From positions 33,453,751 to 33,517,750 of the forward strand of contig NC_134020.1 of assembly GCF_040712315.1 (NCBI RefSeq): a stretch of 64,000 nt of DNA, written 5' to 3'. The position numbers and the translations under genes were made by a program. Every line of letters starts with the position of its first letter. Positions within the stretch are counted from its first letter, which is position 1. The stretch is from Castanea sativa. Its lineage: Eukaryota; Streptophyta; Magnoliopsida; Fagales; Fagaceae. Below are positions 45,094 through 57,817 of the stretch, one piece after another. The notes beneath the pieces were generated by a model. The model saw nothing but the letters and a program-made list of their open reading frames with translations, did no database searches and was not told the origin of the DNA.

Positions 45094-45371
45094 TTATACT
45101 GAATTGATAATTTTACATAATCTTTTCACAATATTACACTATACATCAAGAATGCTTCTTTCTTCTCTTCATTTCTGCATGACTAGACCAACATGGCCCC
45201 CCCATGGTTTAGTATAAATTTTACTTAATCTCTACCTTTTTACCTAATTTGACTACTCTTTCATAATAAAGGTTCTCCCTTAACTCAACCATCCCACATG
45301 TTTATTGTTATTGCTTATTGGATACGGGTTGGGGCGTTGATTGGATTCATATTACTTTCAACATCTATTTC
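45094..45371. other. Intron-like remainder after the ABCG fragment
   Basis: No ORF and no recognisable repeat; probably old intron or flank of the transporter pseudogene. Confidence 0.35.
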
Positions 45372-45500
45372 ACTCTAGCTCTCACTAATCTCAACTTTGG
45401 GAATTGTGTAACTGTTTTTATTCATTGGTTTGGTGATAACACAGAAATAGAAGCCTAAATTTGTGTAAAGATAGTGGCGTGACATCATATTTTAGTTAAA

Positions 45501-45753
45501 CTAGTCGCAGACCCGGGCATTGCGTGTAATAATTTTTAAGATAAAATATTATTTTAGTCTCTAGACTTTATAAAGAGTTTTTATTTTTTTTTTTATATAT
45601 AAATAGTTTTATCATATTTTTCATAATCTTGTCTATAACATTATTTACCATTATCATATATTTATTGGTTGATGATTTGCATAACATAGACATTAAATAA
45701 GAAGTAGAACTATTCGTTAAATTTTTTTTTAGTCATGGTGTATGAAGATTATG

Positions 45754-45802
<49 letters not shown>

Positions 45803-47728
45803 TCCCTAGTCAGAGTGTGATTGGTTTCAAGTTTAAATTTTGTATTATTATATTTAATTTTTGATTTTATTGCACTATAAAGTTTTCAATGTCCTTTGTA
45901 TAACCATTTCTATTTTATTTTTTACTCCTCTTGAGCACCTTTTTATTTTCCAAATAATGGTTATTAATTGATATTTGATTTAATTTATATTTTTCTTCCT
46001 TCATTTATTCTTTATTACTTTGTATGTTCCCATGCTAATTGTAAATTTTATGGTTATCAATAAGAAATAGATATCGGGCTTAAATAATTATAGATGTAGT
46101 TATGTTAGTGGTATGTCAAAGGGGGGTTTTTTTTTTCCTTCTGATTTTTCAAGGAAATACGAAAGACATTTCTCTAGTTTGGTCTCAATCAATTAAGATA
46201 TCCTAATATATTTTCTGAAGTAATAGTGAGCCTTAAATTTTTTTTAATGTATGAAGTGGTTAGGTTAGTAGTATGTCAAGGTTTTATAAAAAAAAATTAA
46301 AAAAAATTCCAAGGAAATGTAAAAGGCCTTTTTTCAAAAAAAAAAAAAAAATTATGACTTATTGAATTGTAGAAATATGATTGTTTTAATTACCTTGTTT
46401 ATAGATTTCATTATTAAATTATAAACATCTAAATTAAAGTAGATGAATATATAAATGCAAAATTATATGTAAAGTTACAACCGCACAAGATAAATATGTA
46501 TAGATAATTTTTTTTTTTCTTCATGAATCATTACTTCATTGTTTACTTATAAATATCTAAATTAATAAATTTTTTTTTGAAAAAAAATCTAAATTAAAAT
46601 AGATTAATAGAGGTAAAATTATATGAAAAGTTAAAACTACCCAAGATGAACGTTTAACCACTTGTAGATGTGTGTTTTTTGAAAACTAAAAGTATATACA
46701 ATTTCTTTAGCTGTAACTATATAACTATGCAAATATTGTTGCGAGTGGTTCCATCATTTGCAAATTATCAAGTTTGGTGACCTTACAAAACAAATATTTC
46801 ATTTTGCAAGAAATTTTACACAAACTCCTCTTTTATGATAACTTTTTTTTTTTTTGCCGAAACAACCTAAGAATATTAAGACTTAAGTTAACACATGTGG
46901 TAGTTATAAATCACGTTAGTGATATGAAAAATAGAAAGGTTTAAATATTTCAAAGACATTTTTAGTAGATTGTAATATAAAACATTTTTTTCTCAATATT
47001 TTATGTAACTTTTCCCATAAGATCAATATTGTTGGCATCCTTTAAAGATGATACATAATATTTTTGAGAAGAATAAAAAGAAGCAGAGACGATACTAACA
47101 CATAATATAAAATTATTAAGTTTGCGTAATTTAAATTTGTGGCAAAAAAATATTAACGTATCTATGATAAAAGTTTTTATTTAAATGATATATAGTAGTT
47201 CATATTTTTTTAGACTTGATTCAAAAAGTGCATTCTCCATAGCCTTTTAAGTGTACAAATTGCTCAATCTATGAGCCTAGCCACATACAAAGGGTGCTAT
47301 CTAAATTATAAATTATATGACCATTTATCACACAAATATATTGATTCCTCCAATGTATGGTAAAGGAAGGTAGGTTTGTGTCTAGCCATTTTTTTGATTT
47401 GTCCTGCATAATTTAGTAGTATGGAGGATGTGACTGGATTTAAATGTTGAATAAAATAAGATGAGAGGAAAAAAAAGAGTAAAAATAAGATATATAGTAA
47501 TAAACATCAAATTATCCAAGTCATTCTATGTAATATAATAACATTATATTATTATATACTATATGCATAATGTAGTAGGATAATATTTAATCAAAGAGAA
47601 TATAAAAGATAAAAACTTAAAACACAAAACTAAATTGCATTAACCCAAAGTAGAATTCTAATTAACACAAAATTCATCAACCTAAAGAATTGATGCAATA
47701 AAAAAAAATCAAGCAAAAAATGAAAAAT

Positions 47729-47776
<48 letters not shown>

Positions 47777-48150
47777 AACATAATTTTATGAGAAAACTAT
47801 GCATAGAATGAAAAAGAAAATGTCAAATTTATAGTAAGATGTTGAAAATATGAAGAGTCAAAATAAAGGAAGATCAAAAGGTAGAGAAATAATGATATTA
47901 AGGTAGAAAGTAGTGGAGAGATGAAGAGGTAAAAAGGAGGGAAATTTTTGGAAAATTAATAATACAAATAATGGTTAAAAGATATTTTAATTTTTAAATA
48001 ATGGAGTTTTTAAGTCAACTTAAATGAGAAACTGTTTAAAAAATATATATAAGAAAAATTGGGAAAAAGTTGATGATGTGGCTGCTGATGTGACTTAACG
48101 TGAGCATAACAATATTAAATACTAAGCTTTAGCTTTTAGTAATATATAGA
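45501..48150 (-). mobile_element. Non-autonomous Helitron (2.65 kb), complete
   Basis: On the minus strand it begins TCTATATATTACTAAAAGC after an A (5' end at 48150). It ends with a hairpin-type region (cgca...tgcg around cccggg) and CTAG followed by T (3' end at 45501). It has no target duplication. The uninterrupted sequence tagttaaatttcccaaaa at 49275-49292 is the empty site and fixes both ends to the base. AT-rich, with a GA tract, no Rep/helicase ORF. Same family as 1-1039 and 35285-35660. Confidence 0.88.
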
Positions 48151-48263
48151 TTTCCCAAAATATAAACTCTAGCTCTCACTAATCTCAACTTTGTGAATTG
48201 CATAACTGTTTCTATTCATTGGTTTGTTGATAACACAGAAATAGAAGCTTGAATTTGTGTTAA

Positions 48264-49247
48264 TGTTGGGAAATTTAGACCTCGATTGATAGAATTAACA
48301 AGTTTTAAATCGAAGTTGTTAATTAGATTTATTATATATAAAACTTGTTAAAACAAACAAATATCAATATCATGTCAATATTACGCACAGCGGAAAAGTA
48401 AATAAAACAAGATATGATGACTCAGGAAAACCAATAAAACAAACTAATTTCACAGTAAAATACCTGGGGGAAAACCTTCTTGAAAATCAATTCACTATAG
48501 TAAAAAGAAGTTTCAGATCTAGTATAAAATCTTTGTCCTTAGACTCTACAATCTTCGTCGATGAACTTACAACAAAAATCTTCTACCGCTTCAGAACCTC
48601 TGAACTCTTCAATATATGAACACCACCCTTTTGATGCACGAATCTCAATACGTGACTAACTAATGATGCACGGCTCCCAGTACGTGACATACTCCTTTGC
48701 ACGAATCCTAGTACGTGACTCACTCATCAACTTGAGGAAGAAGAATGTTGGCTGCAAAGTTCTTCACTTCATCAACAATGAAGATCAAGAAGTATTTGGT
48801 TATAAAACCCTAAGACGCAAAAGGCGCAAAAGACGCAGTAGCTTCTTTTAGAGAAAATAAGGCATTGGTCACCTTTTGCATGTGTTCTCTTTGTATTCTC
48901 TTATGTGACGACTTTTAAAATAAGCCTTATATATGTCTAGGATTATGAGAAAATAAACCCTAAACATACATGTCAGCATGGGCCAAAAATCAGATCTAGA
49001 AATCTGAATTTCGTAATTCTCGATAAAAAGTATCTGTTAAGCAGCTGTCGAGTTTTAAAAACCAACACTTTATTACTTGATTCTTGGACAGACTTGCATG
49101 ACTTTAACACTTGAACTTGAAACCTTGTTTCTTGAAGCATTAAACACATCCTAAATCTACCCAATTACAAGTAAAGTGTATTTTGTCAAAGGATTAGCCA
49201 ATATATGATGACATATATTCCTAACATGAATCACATATGTTCTAACA
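48264..49247 (+). mobile_element. Solo LTR, Copia-type (984 bp)
   Basis: Begins TGTTGGGAAATTTAG and ends TTCTAACA, flanked by GTTAA on both sides (48259-48263 and 49248-49252). The undisturbed copy of the duplicated segment lacks it, which confirms the borders. It contains repeated 'cacgaatc..agtacgtgac' words at about 48636-48720. The plus-strand ORF there is not a gene. Confidence 0.85.
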
Positions 49248-49292
49248 GTTAAGATAGTGGTATGACATCATATTTTAGTTAAATTTCCCAAA

Positions 49293-49934
49293 ATACAATT
49301 TTTTTTTTTTAAAATATACATATTTTAGTAAAGAATAATTATTCTTCATTTAGAAAAAATTAATAATCAAACAAATGAATGGTTATTCTTAAGGAATATC
49401 TATTACATTACAAAGTCTATTAGAGTGTACCAAATGTACCTAAGAGTGGAAAGAAATACTCATCTGAAACTGAAAGTGCAGAAGCTTCTATCAAGGCTAA
49501 TATGGTAATAGGAAAGGTGGAATGGTCTTCCAATTGCTTTATAAAATTACCTATTCATTCGACCTGACGCTGTTAACTTATTATGTCATAAACATTGGAA
49601 TAGATAAAGCTTCTTGTTTCAATTTTTCAATTTATTAAAGTCCAAAAATCTAAGACCTGATTGTTTGATCTAAACTTTCAGGAAATGAAGAATCATGGTT
49701 TACTAGAGGACAAGTTAGTGCTTCGAAGGGTATAAGTAGTGCTTTGAAGCCCAATGTTCTCACAACTCTGATGGGTATTAAGCACTAGCAGCGCTGTAAA
49801 GCAATCTGGATGTGCATGCTCGTGCATGTTGAATGTGCAGTTTTTCTTTAGTAGTCTTGGGCACATGTCTTGAACTTCAAATACATATAACAAAACACTA
49901 ATTTTGTTCACGATTTGCCAACTTAGCACTATGA

Positions 49935-49937
<3 letters not shown>
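49293..49937. other. Intergenic, no gene seen
   Basis: AT-rich; no supported ORF. Confidence 0.4.

Positions 49938-50012
<75 letters not shown>
49938..50012. repeat. Long TA microsatellite
   Basis: About 37 uninterrupted TA units; a second TA tract lies at 50114-50136. Confidence 0.97.
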
Positions 50013-50016
<4 letters not shown>

Positions 50017-50110
50017 TGATTTCAACAACTGGAAGATGCATATAATGATGACACATGTCACTTTGTTAAGACATAGGACAATAAAACATGTCAAAACTCC
50101 TAAATCAATA

Positions 50111-51993
50111 TCAATATATATATATATATATATATAAAAGTAGAGACTTTATTGTGTGAGGGTCTAAGCTTTTGCCAAGTGGCAACTCCTATGAAGTTTC
50201 TCTACAATCATTCAACTGTCCCATTAATTGACTGAGTTTACACCACAACTCTCTCTCTCTTCTTCATGTGTTTTAGTATACCAAATGTTTCAGTTTTTAT
50301 TTTATTTTATTATTATAATAAAAAGGGATACTAATAACTAATGAGATCGAGATAGATAATCTTTTAGCATTTCTGTTGCCTAAACTACACAAATCTATAT
50401 ATTTTATTTACTATAATCATTATTATTTTATTTTATTCTATGGGAATCCTTATTATTTTATGGTGATGAATTTACATACAAACATCTCATAAACAAATTC
50501 CCCCTCCTCTGTTAGTCTTTTTTATTTTTGTATGGCAAGTTTTTATGTTAGTTATATAAAAAGTTTTTGCTTTTATGATTTGTAGATGCATTAATTACAG
50601 CTTGCCTCTAAAATGACGTTTTGGTTTTTGCCTTTTTGTTTTCACATTATGTACATTACCAATACTCTGCTATAATGATTAATGTAGGGTTTCTAAACCT
50701 TTAGCTTCCCAACATCTCTCTTACGCTTTGCCTTCCCCTCTCAACTTTGACCATATGCCTCTATTCTCTTTCTTTCTCTCTTAAAAAAACTTTATTTCTC
50801 TGCACAAAAAAAAAAAAAAAAAAAAAATTTTTAGTTAAATTTCCTAAACTACTGCTACTCTCAAATTTTGTTTCCATACTTACAATTTTTTAAAACACCA
50901 GACCAATGGAAGAAACCTATTGCTCTTGTGATCTTTTGTTGTAGCCAGTGGCTATCCATCGCACATTAAGTGACCTTGACATGTATGAGTTCAAGCTATC
51001 TTTTGATACTTTCAAAAATTCATTTATTCACTTACAATCGGTAGGATTAAGATCATGAGATTCTGTGTTTTGCTATTTTCTTTTATGGGTTGTGTTATTG
51101 TGTATATCGATTTTCAAAAGATGCTTGAAGTCTAGAACTAAGAAGTTGATAATTGTTTATTTAGTGTAAAAGTCTTACTGTCATTGTCCTTTCAAGATTG
51201 TTTAATCTTAGCATATGACTTGAGTAGACTGGTCTTTTCAATATAAACAAAAGCTAAACATGTTGTAAATTATAAATTGGATTATAGGGATCAAGCAATT
51301 ATCATCTAGGGTGGAGGGTTTTTATTTTTATTTTTATATAAAATAGAAATTTTACTCTAGCCAAATCTAAGTATATATGTGTGTAAAACTCTCTCTCGGA
51401 GTTTTGAACCCCGGCCCTTGTCCCCTATACCCCACAAGCACTTATACTTGTGGAGTGACCATCATACCAAGGGTGTGTGGTGGTAGAGTGGAGGAGATTT
51501 AGTTAATGGCAATTGAATTTGTAGAGGAAAAACAACACGACTATTCAATCCGCATTCTTTACACTTCAAAGCTTCTTTCTCGAGTAAGTCTCTTGATATT
51601 TCAATAAAGAAATACATATTGACTTTTTTCCTACAATAAATTGAGTTTTGGGCTAATGGTTTTTTTTATTTTTTTTTAGTTTTGGTTTAATGATGATTAT
51701 ATAATGATCTATATGATGATTATATAATGTGTGCTTTCTTTTCTATAAATTTCAATAATGTATGAATTGAGGATTTTAGCATTTGGTTCATTAAGGTTTT
51801 TTTTTTTTTTTTTAAATTCTAAATTTCATCTTTATTTTATTATTTTGTTTAGCTTTTGTTACTTCTTATAATGAAGTCATTACTAGCAAAGTTCTATGAC
51901 AATTATGGTATAATATATGTACAACATTCTTCAAACTAATCTTAAATTAAAACATTACAATATTATCCGTGCATTGCATGGGTAACTTACTAG
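50111..51993 (+). mobile_element. Non-autonomous Helitron (about 1.9 kb)
   Basis: The 3' end has the hairpin CCGTGCA-tt-TGCATGG at about 51967-51982, then gtaactta and CTAG followed by T. The 5' end is taken as TCAATATATATA after an A; downstream 'aagtagagac' and 'gccaagtggca' are words often seen near Helitron 5' ends. The 5' border is less certain because it lies in TA repeats. No ORF; a SINE is nested inside. Confidence 0.7.
51318..51483 (-). mobile_element. tRNA-derived SINE (166 bp) with target duplication
   Basis: On the minus strand: an A-box region (tggtatgatggtcac) and B-box GGGTTCAAAACTCC, then an AT-rich tail. Flanks are tagggtggagg (51307-51317) and tagagtggagg (51484-51494), 10 of 11 identical. 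Confidence 0.75.
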
Positions 51994-52020
51994 TTCATTT
52001 TAATAGTATCATAATTATTA

Positions 52021-52439
52021 GGTATTAGATATCGGATAAAATTTAGTTAGAAAATTGATTGTAGTTTAAGACTACAATCTTACTCAATATCCTTTTGTTT
52101 GAAGTAAATTTGATAAATCCACTACTGGATTACATTTACTTCTTATATCAACCATGCTTGTAAAATTTCTAGAAAATTAAAGATCAATAACTATGTCATT
52201 AATAAATTGCTTAAATTGCAAGTTTTTGTAGTTTAAAATTGTGCATAAAATATAATCTTATAGATTATAAAGCAAATAATATTCAATTGGCATAAAATTT
52301 GACATATATATTAAGAGCATAAAGAACATGCAATCTAAAATGTTAAAATTTTGAAATATGTAGTAATACTAATGATATTGAGTAAGATTGTAGTTTTAAG
52401 TTACAACTAATTTTGTAGCTAAATTTGGCCATAAATACC
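52021..52439. mobile_element. MITE (419 bp), about 60-bp TIR
   Basis: The arms ggtattagatatcgg... and, inverted, ggtatttatggccaa... are followed by a well-matched core (ctacaatcttactcaatat). The interior is shared with the MITE at 21239-21619, but the outer TIR sequence differs. Confidence 0.65.
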
Positions 52440-52654
52440 GAAAAACCTTGATATGTATATTTTTAATTTTAAAGGAGTATAATTGAAATAGTATTTTCTA
52501 TATTTTGTACTTTCAAAAGTCAATATATGTTATTTAAAATTTTGTTTTAAATTGTAACTTTTTTTTTTTTGTAAGGAAACATATAATGTATTTTGTTGAA
52601 AGGTTTTATATATAGTGAAATATGTATTAAAATGCAAATTGTTTTATTTTAAAA

Positions 52655-54047
52655 CTAGCGTGTAACTCCATGCAAATGCATGGATGCATTTAAAATTAAA
52701 CAAAATTTTTATTATAAAAATATAAATAATTAGTCAAATTAATTTTTTTAAAGCATATAACACATGCATTTATGCATTTATATAGATATATTTAAAATTA
52801 AACACAATTTTTATCATAAAATATAGATAATTAATCAAATTATTTTTTTTAAAGTAAACGTAATTAGTCACATATTAAAATTCTTATCTAAATTTAATAC
52901 TACTTGTGGGGGTAGAAGGGTTAGAATATGTTTTTGGGCCTTGGGCTAGATCCGAAGGTATTAGTTTGTCCGAGGAGGGTTTAATGGTAACAACTATGTC
53001 GAACTTAAAAGCCCACAAGCCTACTATTGCTAATGAGGTTAATGGGAATGGTCCGAGGAGGGACATCTCTTCGGCTAAGTCAAGTGAAGGTCATATGATA
53101 TGCCATAATGTATGGAAGGAAATTCTGGAAGGTTTGGTGGATGAAGATGTGTTCCACAAGGGCATAGAGAGGAAGAACGAATGAGGAATATCTTAGAAAA
53201 AACTGTTACCACTACATTAAAGACTCTATACCTACCTCTTTGGCTGCATTAATGGGGAAATGACATCTGAACAGTGGATGTTAGTCTTCTAGATATTGTT
53301 TGAAGACTTCCAGAGGGCAGTGGATGGGACAAGTATTTGGGTCATTGATCTGATCCATACGTAGAAGATGGAGGGAAAAAGAAGGATGATATAAAAGGAA
53401 AAGAATGGCATTCTAAGGGGGGGGGGGATCGAAAAAGAAACAGAAATATACTGTACACATCACCTATAATTGTATTTTGTCTTTAGAACAAGTAAAGACA
53501 ATACAAGTAGTCCTTGGCTTACGTCCGAGGAAGGGTTCTTCGACATAAACAGTTTGTTGCATATGAATCGTGGGTATAGCCCATCATCTTTGTTATCTGA
53601 TATCCATAAAACCTAGGTTTCAAACCCATGCTCTACAAATTTCATTGTATTGGGCTTTTTGGACCTGTTCCCTTCACACTGTTGGGTTCAAGTGCGAATT
53701 GTGGCCTTACACTACCTATTATAATTTTTTTCTAATTATTAATAAAATAGAACGTGTGGTGATTTTTGTTATGTGATAATTTTTATTTTCTTTATTTTTT
53801 GAGAAACATATGGTGATTTTTATTGAGTATATGTGATTTTTTAAAAAACTTTTATAGTTCATTAATATTAGATTTTTAGTATTTTACACTCATTAACTCA
53901 CTTGACACAAAGATTAAAAAACTTAAGTAGACATATGACACATGCTTAAGTGGATAATTATGGTGTAGTTCCCACATAAATTTAGACACATAGTGCAAAA
54001 TTGGATTATAATTTCAAATTCTAATTCAATTTTCTCTAAGCTTAATC

Positions 54048-54093
<46 letters not shown>

Positions 54094-54412
54094 TGACTTG
54101 TAAATTTGAATTTTTTTTAGTTATACGATTATGTTTTTTATGGTTTATTATATTGGACTCTTCATTTTCTACATTAAATTAATTTATTTGGTACAAAAAT
54201 TTAAAAATTTAGATTAGATGGGACACGTGGCGCAAGCTAAACTTTAATTGAAATTCATTTTTTACACTAAATTAATTCACTTGGTACAAAATTCTAAAAT
54301 TTAGATTAGATAAGACACATTGTGCAAAATTAGACTTTAAATAAATTCCAATTTGAAATTTAATTGGATTTTCTCTCTGCTTTACCTATTATTGTATATA
54401 TAGATATATAGA
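52655..54412 (-). mobile_element. Non-autonomous Helitron with nested solo LTR and two 5'-end copies
   Basis: The 3' end on the minus strand has a perfect 7-bp hairpin CCATGCA-tt-TGCATGG, then agttacacg, CTAG and T. The 5' end TCTATATATCTATATATAC follows an A at 54413; an inner, related 5'-like end lies at 54093. Homologous words after both ('gagaaaat', 'ttttgcac.atgtgtct') show a duplicated 5' region. Between them is a tandem repeat of about 85 bp (54171-54345). Confidence 0.7.
52905..53711 (+). mobile_element. Solo LTR (Gypsy-type) nested in Helitron
   Basis: TGTGGGGGTAG...CTTACA, 807 bp, flanks CTACT and CTACC (4 of 5). Related to the element 1 LTR ('attaatggggaa.tgac', 'cttacgtccgagga'), so of the same broad family. 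The ORF at 52906-53184 is not a gene. Confidence 0.8.
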
Positions 54413-55560
54413 TGTGAGAATGTGAAACCAATTTATTACCATTTATACTTTGATAATCACTAAATTGACGTATGAGAATCATTTGTTATAATATGTTTAT
54501 GTATGGGAATCAACTTCTATTATCTCCCTAAAACGTAGACTAATATCTCTTTCCTCCACACAATTTAAACTAAGTGAAAACTAAATAACAATAACCATAT
54601 TGTAGATCATACAATATTCAAGATGCAAAAATATAAGCCTACAATTTCCTCATGGCCAAAAATGATTTGGTGGCTAATTTTCACTTTTCTCACGATTTTG
54701 ATGAGATATTGTTTTATACATGATATAGACATTAAAGCAATAATAAAATAAAATCTTACTCTTGAATAGTTAAAATAAATAAATCGTGCTTTGACCCCCA
54801 AAGAAAAATCATGACTTCGTCCTTTGTAAACTTCAATCTCTAGTTAATACCTATCTTGTTCATCAATCACTAGTTCTTCTAACAATAATTCTATAGAGAA
54901 CAATTTTTAAGACAATTGAGGTGACAAATTGTGATTGAAGTAAAAAAAAGCCAATTTTTTTTTCTTTCACTATCCACATTATTTTACTTATTAAAAAAAA
55001 GCCAATTATTTTTTTCTAAGAGTGCCAAACTAAATATAACAAAAATCTTAAGCAAATATCATGATTCAAAACTAATATTTTATTTCATAAATTAATTTTT
55101 AGCCCAACAAACTTGTGTCTTACTTTCTTTACATTGTGCTAAATTCATTTCTAATTGAATATGAACTAATCTTTCTAACACTATTTTTCAGATTAATATG
55201 ATACCATATCGATGGTCGTGATCTTGGATTAAATTATAAGGATGCAAAATCTATTGCCCTAGAAAGAAAATATAGAGTCCAACTTCTGAATTTTGATTAT
55301 TTTTTCTCTTAAAATATGCATCAATTATGGATGCTTTTTCCATAAATTACCGATTATTAAATCCAATAAGAGTCTGTGGAAATCAATTGATACAAAGTAG
55401 ATTATTGTTTTGACAATTTACGTCTTTTCAGAATTTTTAATTAAGAATTTATAATTAAGGTTTTAATGTATGGCCAGGATTTAATCTACAGTGGGGCCAG
55501 AGTTTGTTTTTCATAGAGTTTTCTTTAGCATTACAAAAGAAATGTAATTCTCATAAATAA
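54413..55560. other. AT-rich intergenic, no gene seen
   Basis: No supported ORF, no clear repeat ends. Confidence 0.4.
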
Positions 55561-55561
55561 C

Positions 55562-56040
55562 CGTCAACAACAACAACCAAGCCTTAGTCCAAAGACTTGG
55601 GGGTCAGACATGGATCCTTATCAGACTAGTAATAGTTGGCCACATGTATTCTTTTCCACCATTCTATTCTTCTTCTTCTTTTTTAATAAGTAAGAAAGAT
55701 GTATATATAAAAAGCTACCTTATGCAAATAGCACAAAGCAATCCAAAAACTTACGAGGTAAAAAAAAGTGCAAAGAAGAAATTAAGTACAAACTGGGAGA
55801 AAACTAAGAAACAACAGGAGGGAATCACTAGATGTGAGTCTCCAAGCTCAAGACCAGTCAAATAGAAAACTACTAAAAGAAGCAAGCAATCAGTCTCCTA
55901 ATCTATCCATGCCCTCAAATGTCTGTCATTCTATTCTATCCAAAATCATACTCTTTGATACTTCCCTAATTAACACATTCTTTTTTTTACTACTTCTATG
56001 AACGTTTTTTTGGTCTTCCTATATCTATTTTTATTCCATT
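55562..56040 (-). mobile_element. LINE (RTE-like) 3'-end remnant
   Basis: The plus strand starts caacaacaacaaccaagcc and continues 'ttagtccaaagacttgggg'. In reverse this is the ending 'gggattaaggc(ttg)n' known from plant RTE LINEs. Further blocks around 55900-55975 ('tctatccatgccctcaaatg', 'caaaatcatactctttgata') fit the 3' part. An unrelated stretch of about 200 bp sits between. No ORF. Confidence 0.45.
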
Positions 56041-56089
56041 AAATTAGGGGTAATTTGTCTTTTACCATTATTTTTAGCAACTATTTTTT

Positions 56090-56880
56090 TAGTTGGCATG
56101 TTTTGGAAATATATTAACAAACTAGTATCCTGAGCGTTAGAAGGTCAAGACCAGTGTAAAAAATCGAGTCCTTAAGACTTGAGTTCCAATCTGATGTGAA
56201 AGAAAAAAGCCACATGGAAATCGAGTTCGTAAGACTTTAGTTCCATAGAGAGGAGAAGGAGAAGAAACTCAACAATAGAAAACCAGCAAAACAAAGAAGG
56301 AAAAACCCAGTAGAACAAAGAAGAAGAAACCTAGAACATCACAAGCCCACATGAATTTTTTTTCAAAAACCAAAAAAAAAAAAAAACAAAAAAAAACAAC
56401 AACAACAACAACCTTAACGATGAAGTTGTGGACTGATTCGGTCTGGGATTAGCTAGCCTTTGCCCGAACCGATTGAAAATCAAACAAGGGCCTCAAAGAA
56501 ATGGATCCCAAAATGAAAAAGCCCAGTAGAAGAAGAAGAAACCTAGGAAAATGAAGAAACCCTGAACAAAGAGACCTAGTTGAACGCTCTTTCTCAATGA
56601 AAGAACTCAAGTCTTAGAGGCTCAATTTCTACGTGGATTTTTTCTTCCATGTCAGAAGAAGCCCAATAGATGAAGAACAAAATGAAGATGAAGAAGAAGA
56701 AGAAACCTAGGAAAATGAAGAAACCCTGAACGAAGAGACCCAATTGAATGCTATTTCTCAATGAAGGAACTCGAGTCTTAGAGACTCAAGTTTCACGTTG
56801 AACTCACGTCAGATTGCCAACACCTTACAACTTGAGTTTCAGAGGCTTGCGATGCTAGTTTGTTAAATAGTTTTGCAAAC
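56090..56880. mobile_element. Foldback element about 790 bp with internal tandem repeat
   Basis: The left arm (aacaaactagtatcctgagc) and the inverted right arm (aacaaactagcatcgcaagc) match over about 90 bp with divergence. Inside, a unit of about 178 bp ('aaacctaggaaaatgaagaa' to 'cttagag.ctca') is repeated twice, at about 56540-56630 and 56710-56800. No coding capacity. Confidence 0.6.
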
Positions 56881-57817
56881 TTGACAACTAACTAAAATAT
56901 TTTTAAATTAATGTTAAATGAAAAAAAAAATCCATTAACTTGACTCAATTCACTTCTTCTTACTAGTGCATTAATTGCTATTCTTTAAACATGATCAAAC
57001 TATTTCCAGAAATCTTTTCATCAATAGTAGTTACCTTGATCTTTAAAAGAATTTCCTCATTTCAATAGGAAATGGTAAAATTCAACTTGTTCCAAAAGAT
57101 TAAACTAATTGGAAATGGTAAATTTAATCATTTAACTTTTATTCTAATACTACCCCTCACATGTGGGCTCAAACTCCCCTTCATATGCAGGGTCTAACAT
57201 ATAGAATTTATAACTTCCTAAATTGGAGGTAAAACAGTGACAAGTTTTCAACTCAAGATCACTTGCTCCAATACCATGATAAACTACCACTTGACCCAAG
57301 AGCTTAATCTAATGGGAGGGGTGAATTTAATCGTTTATCCATTATTCAATCACATTTAAGAACATGGCAAATTTTTGAGAACTGACAGCTTAGAGCTACA
57401 TTTGATCACTTCCTAGAATCTCTCTATCATTCTGTTTCTTTCTCTACTATAATTGATTGATCTAAAAATTAGATCAAATCATATCTGCAAAGTGCAAACA
57501 CCCTTAGAAGTCTATTAAACCCTAAATCGTACTCCCAATACATTTCACTATCAAACCTAATTGGCTCTACCCCTTTCTACGTCAACCCTAATCCCAATTC
57601 CCCAAAATAGGGTTAGAAGGTGCAGGATTTGGCTTCTGCCTTGCTTCAATTAGCATAACGCTAAAATTGACAAAATACTAATACTTAACACTCACTATAC
57701 ACATGATAAAAAATTATTTCTTTAAAAAAGAAATTATATAGGTATAAGCCTTCCTTTCTAGAATTTAACATAATTTCTCAATCCTTCTAGCATATCAATA
57801 AATCAGATTATAGTTGA
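56881..57817. repeat. Intergenic with dispersed plant repeat at about 57085-57345
   Basis: Around 57275 'ataccatgataaactaccac' followed by 'ttgacccaagagcttaat' is a word widespread in angiosperm repeats. A related block (ccaaaagattaaactaattgg) lies at 57092, so the unit is bounded by direct repeats. The rest shows nothing recognisable. Confidence 0.45.

Larger units (their letters stand above)
45372..49290. repeat. 145-bp tandem duplication, each copy split by a transposon
   Basis: Copy 1 is 45372-45500 plus 48151-48166; copy 2 is 48167-48263 plus 49253 to about 49290. Both start ctctagctctcactaatctc and end tagttaaatttcccaaaata. Copy 1 is split by a Helitron and copy 2 by a solo LTR, at different places, so each copy shows the empty site of the other. 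Confidence 0.85.

Noticed and set aside
49904..50137. ORF of Ile-Tyr repeats
   Set aside because: Translation of the TA microsatellite.
52905..53711. Target duplication ACTAC with ends shifted by one base
   Set aside because: It gives an exact 5-bp match but removes the TG...CA ends; the canonical ends with CTACT/CTACC were preferred.
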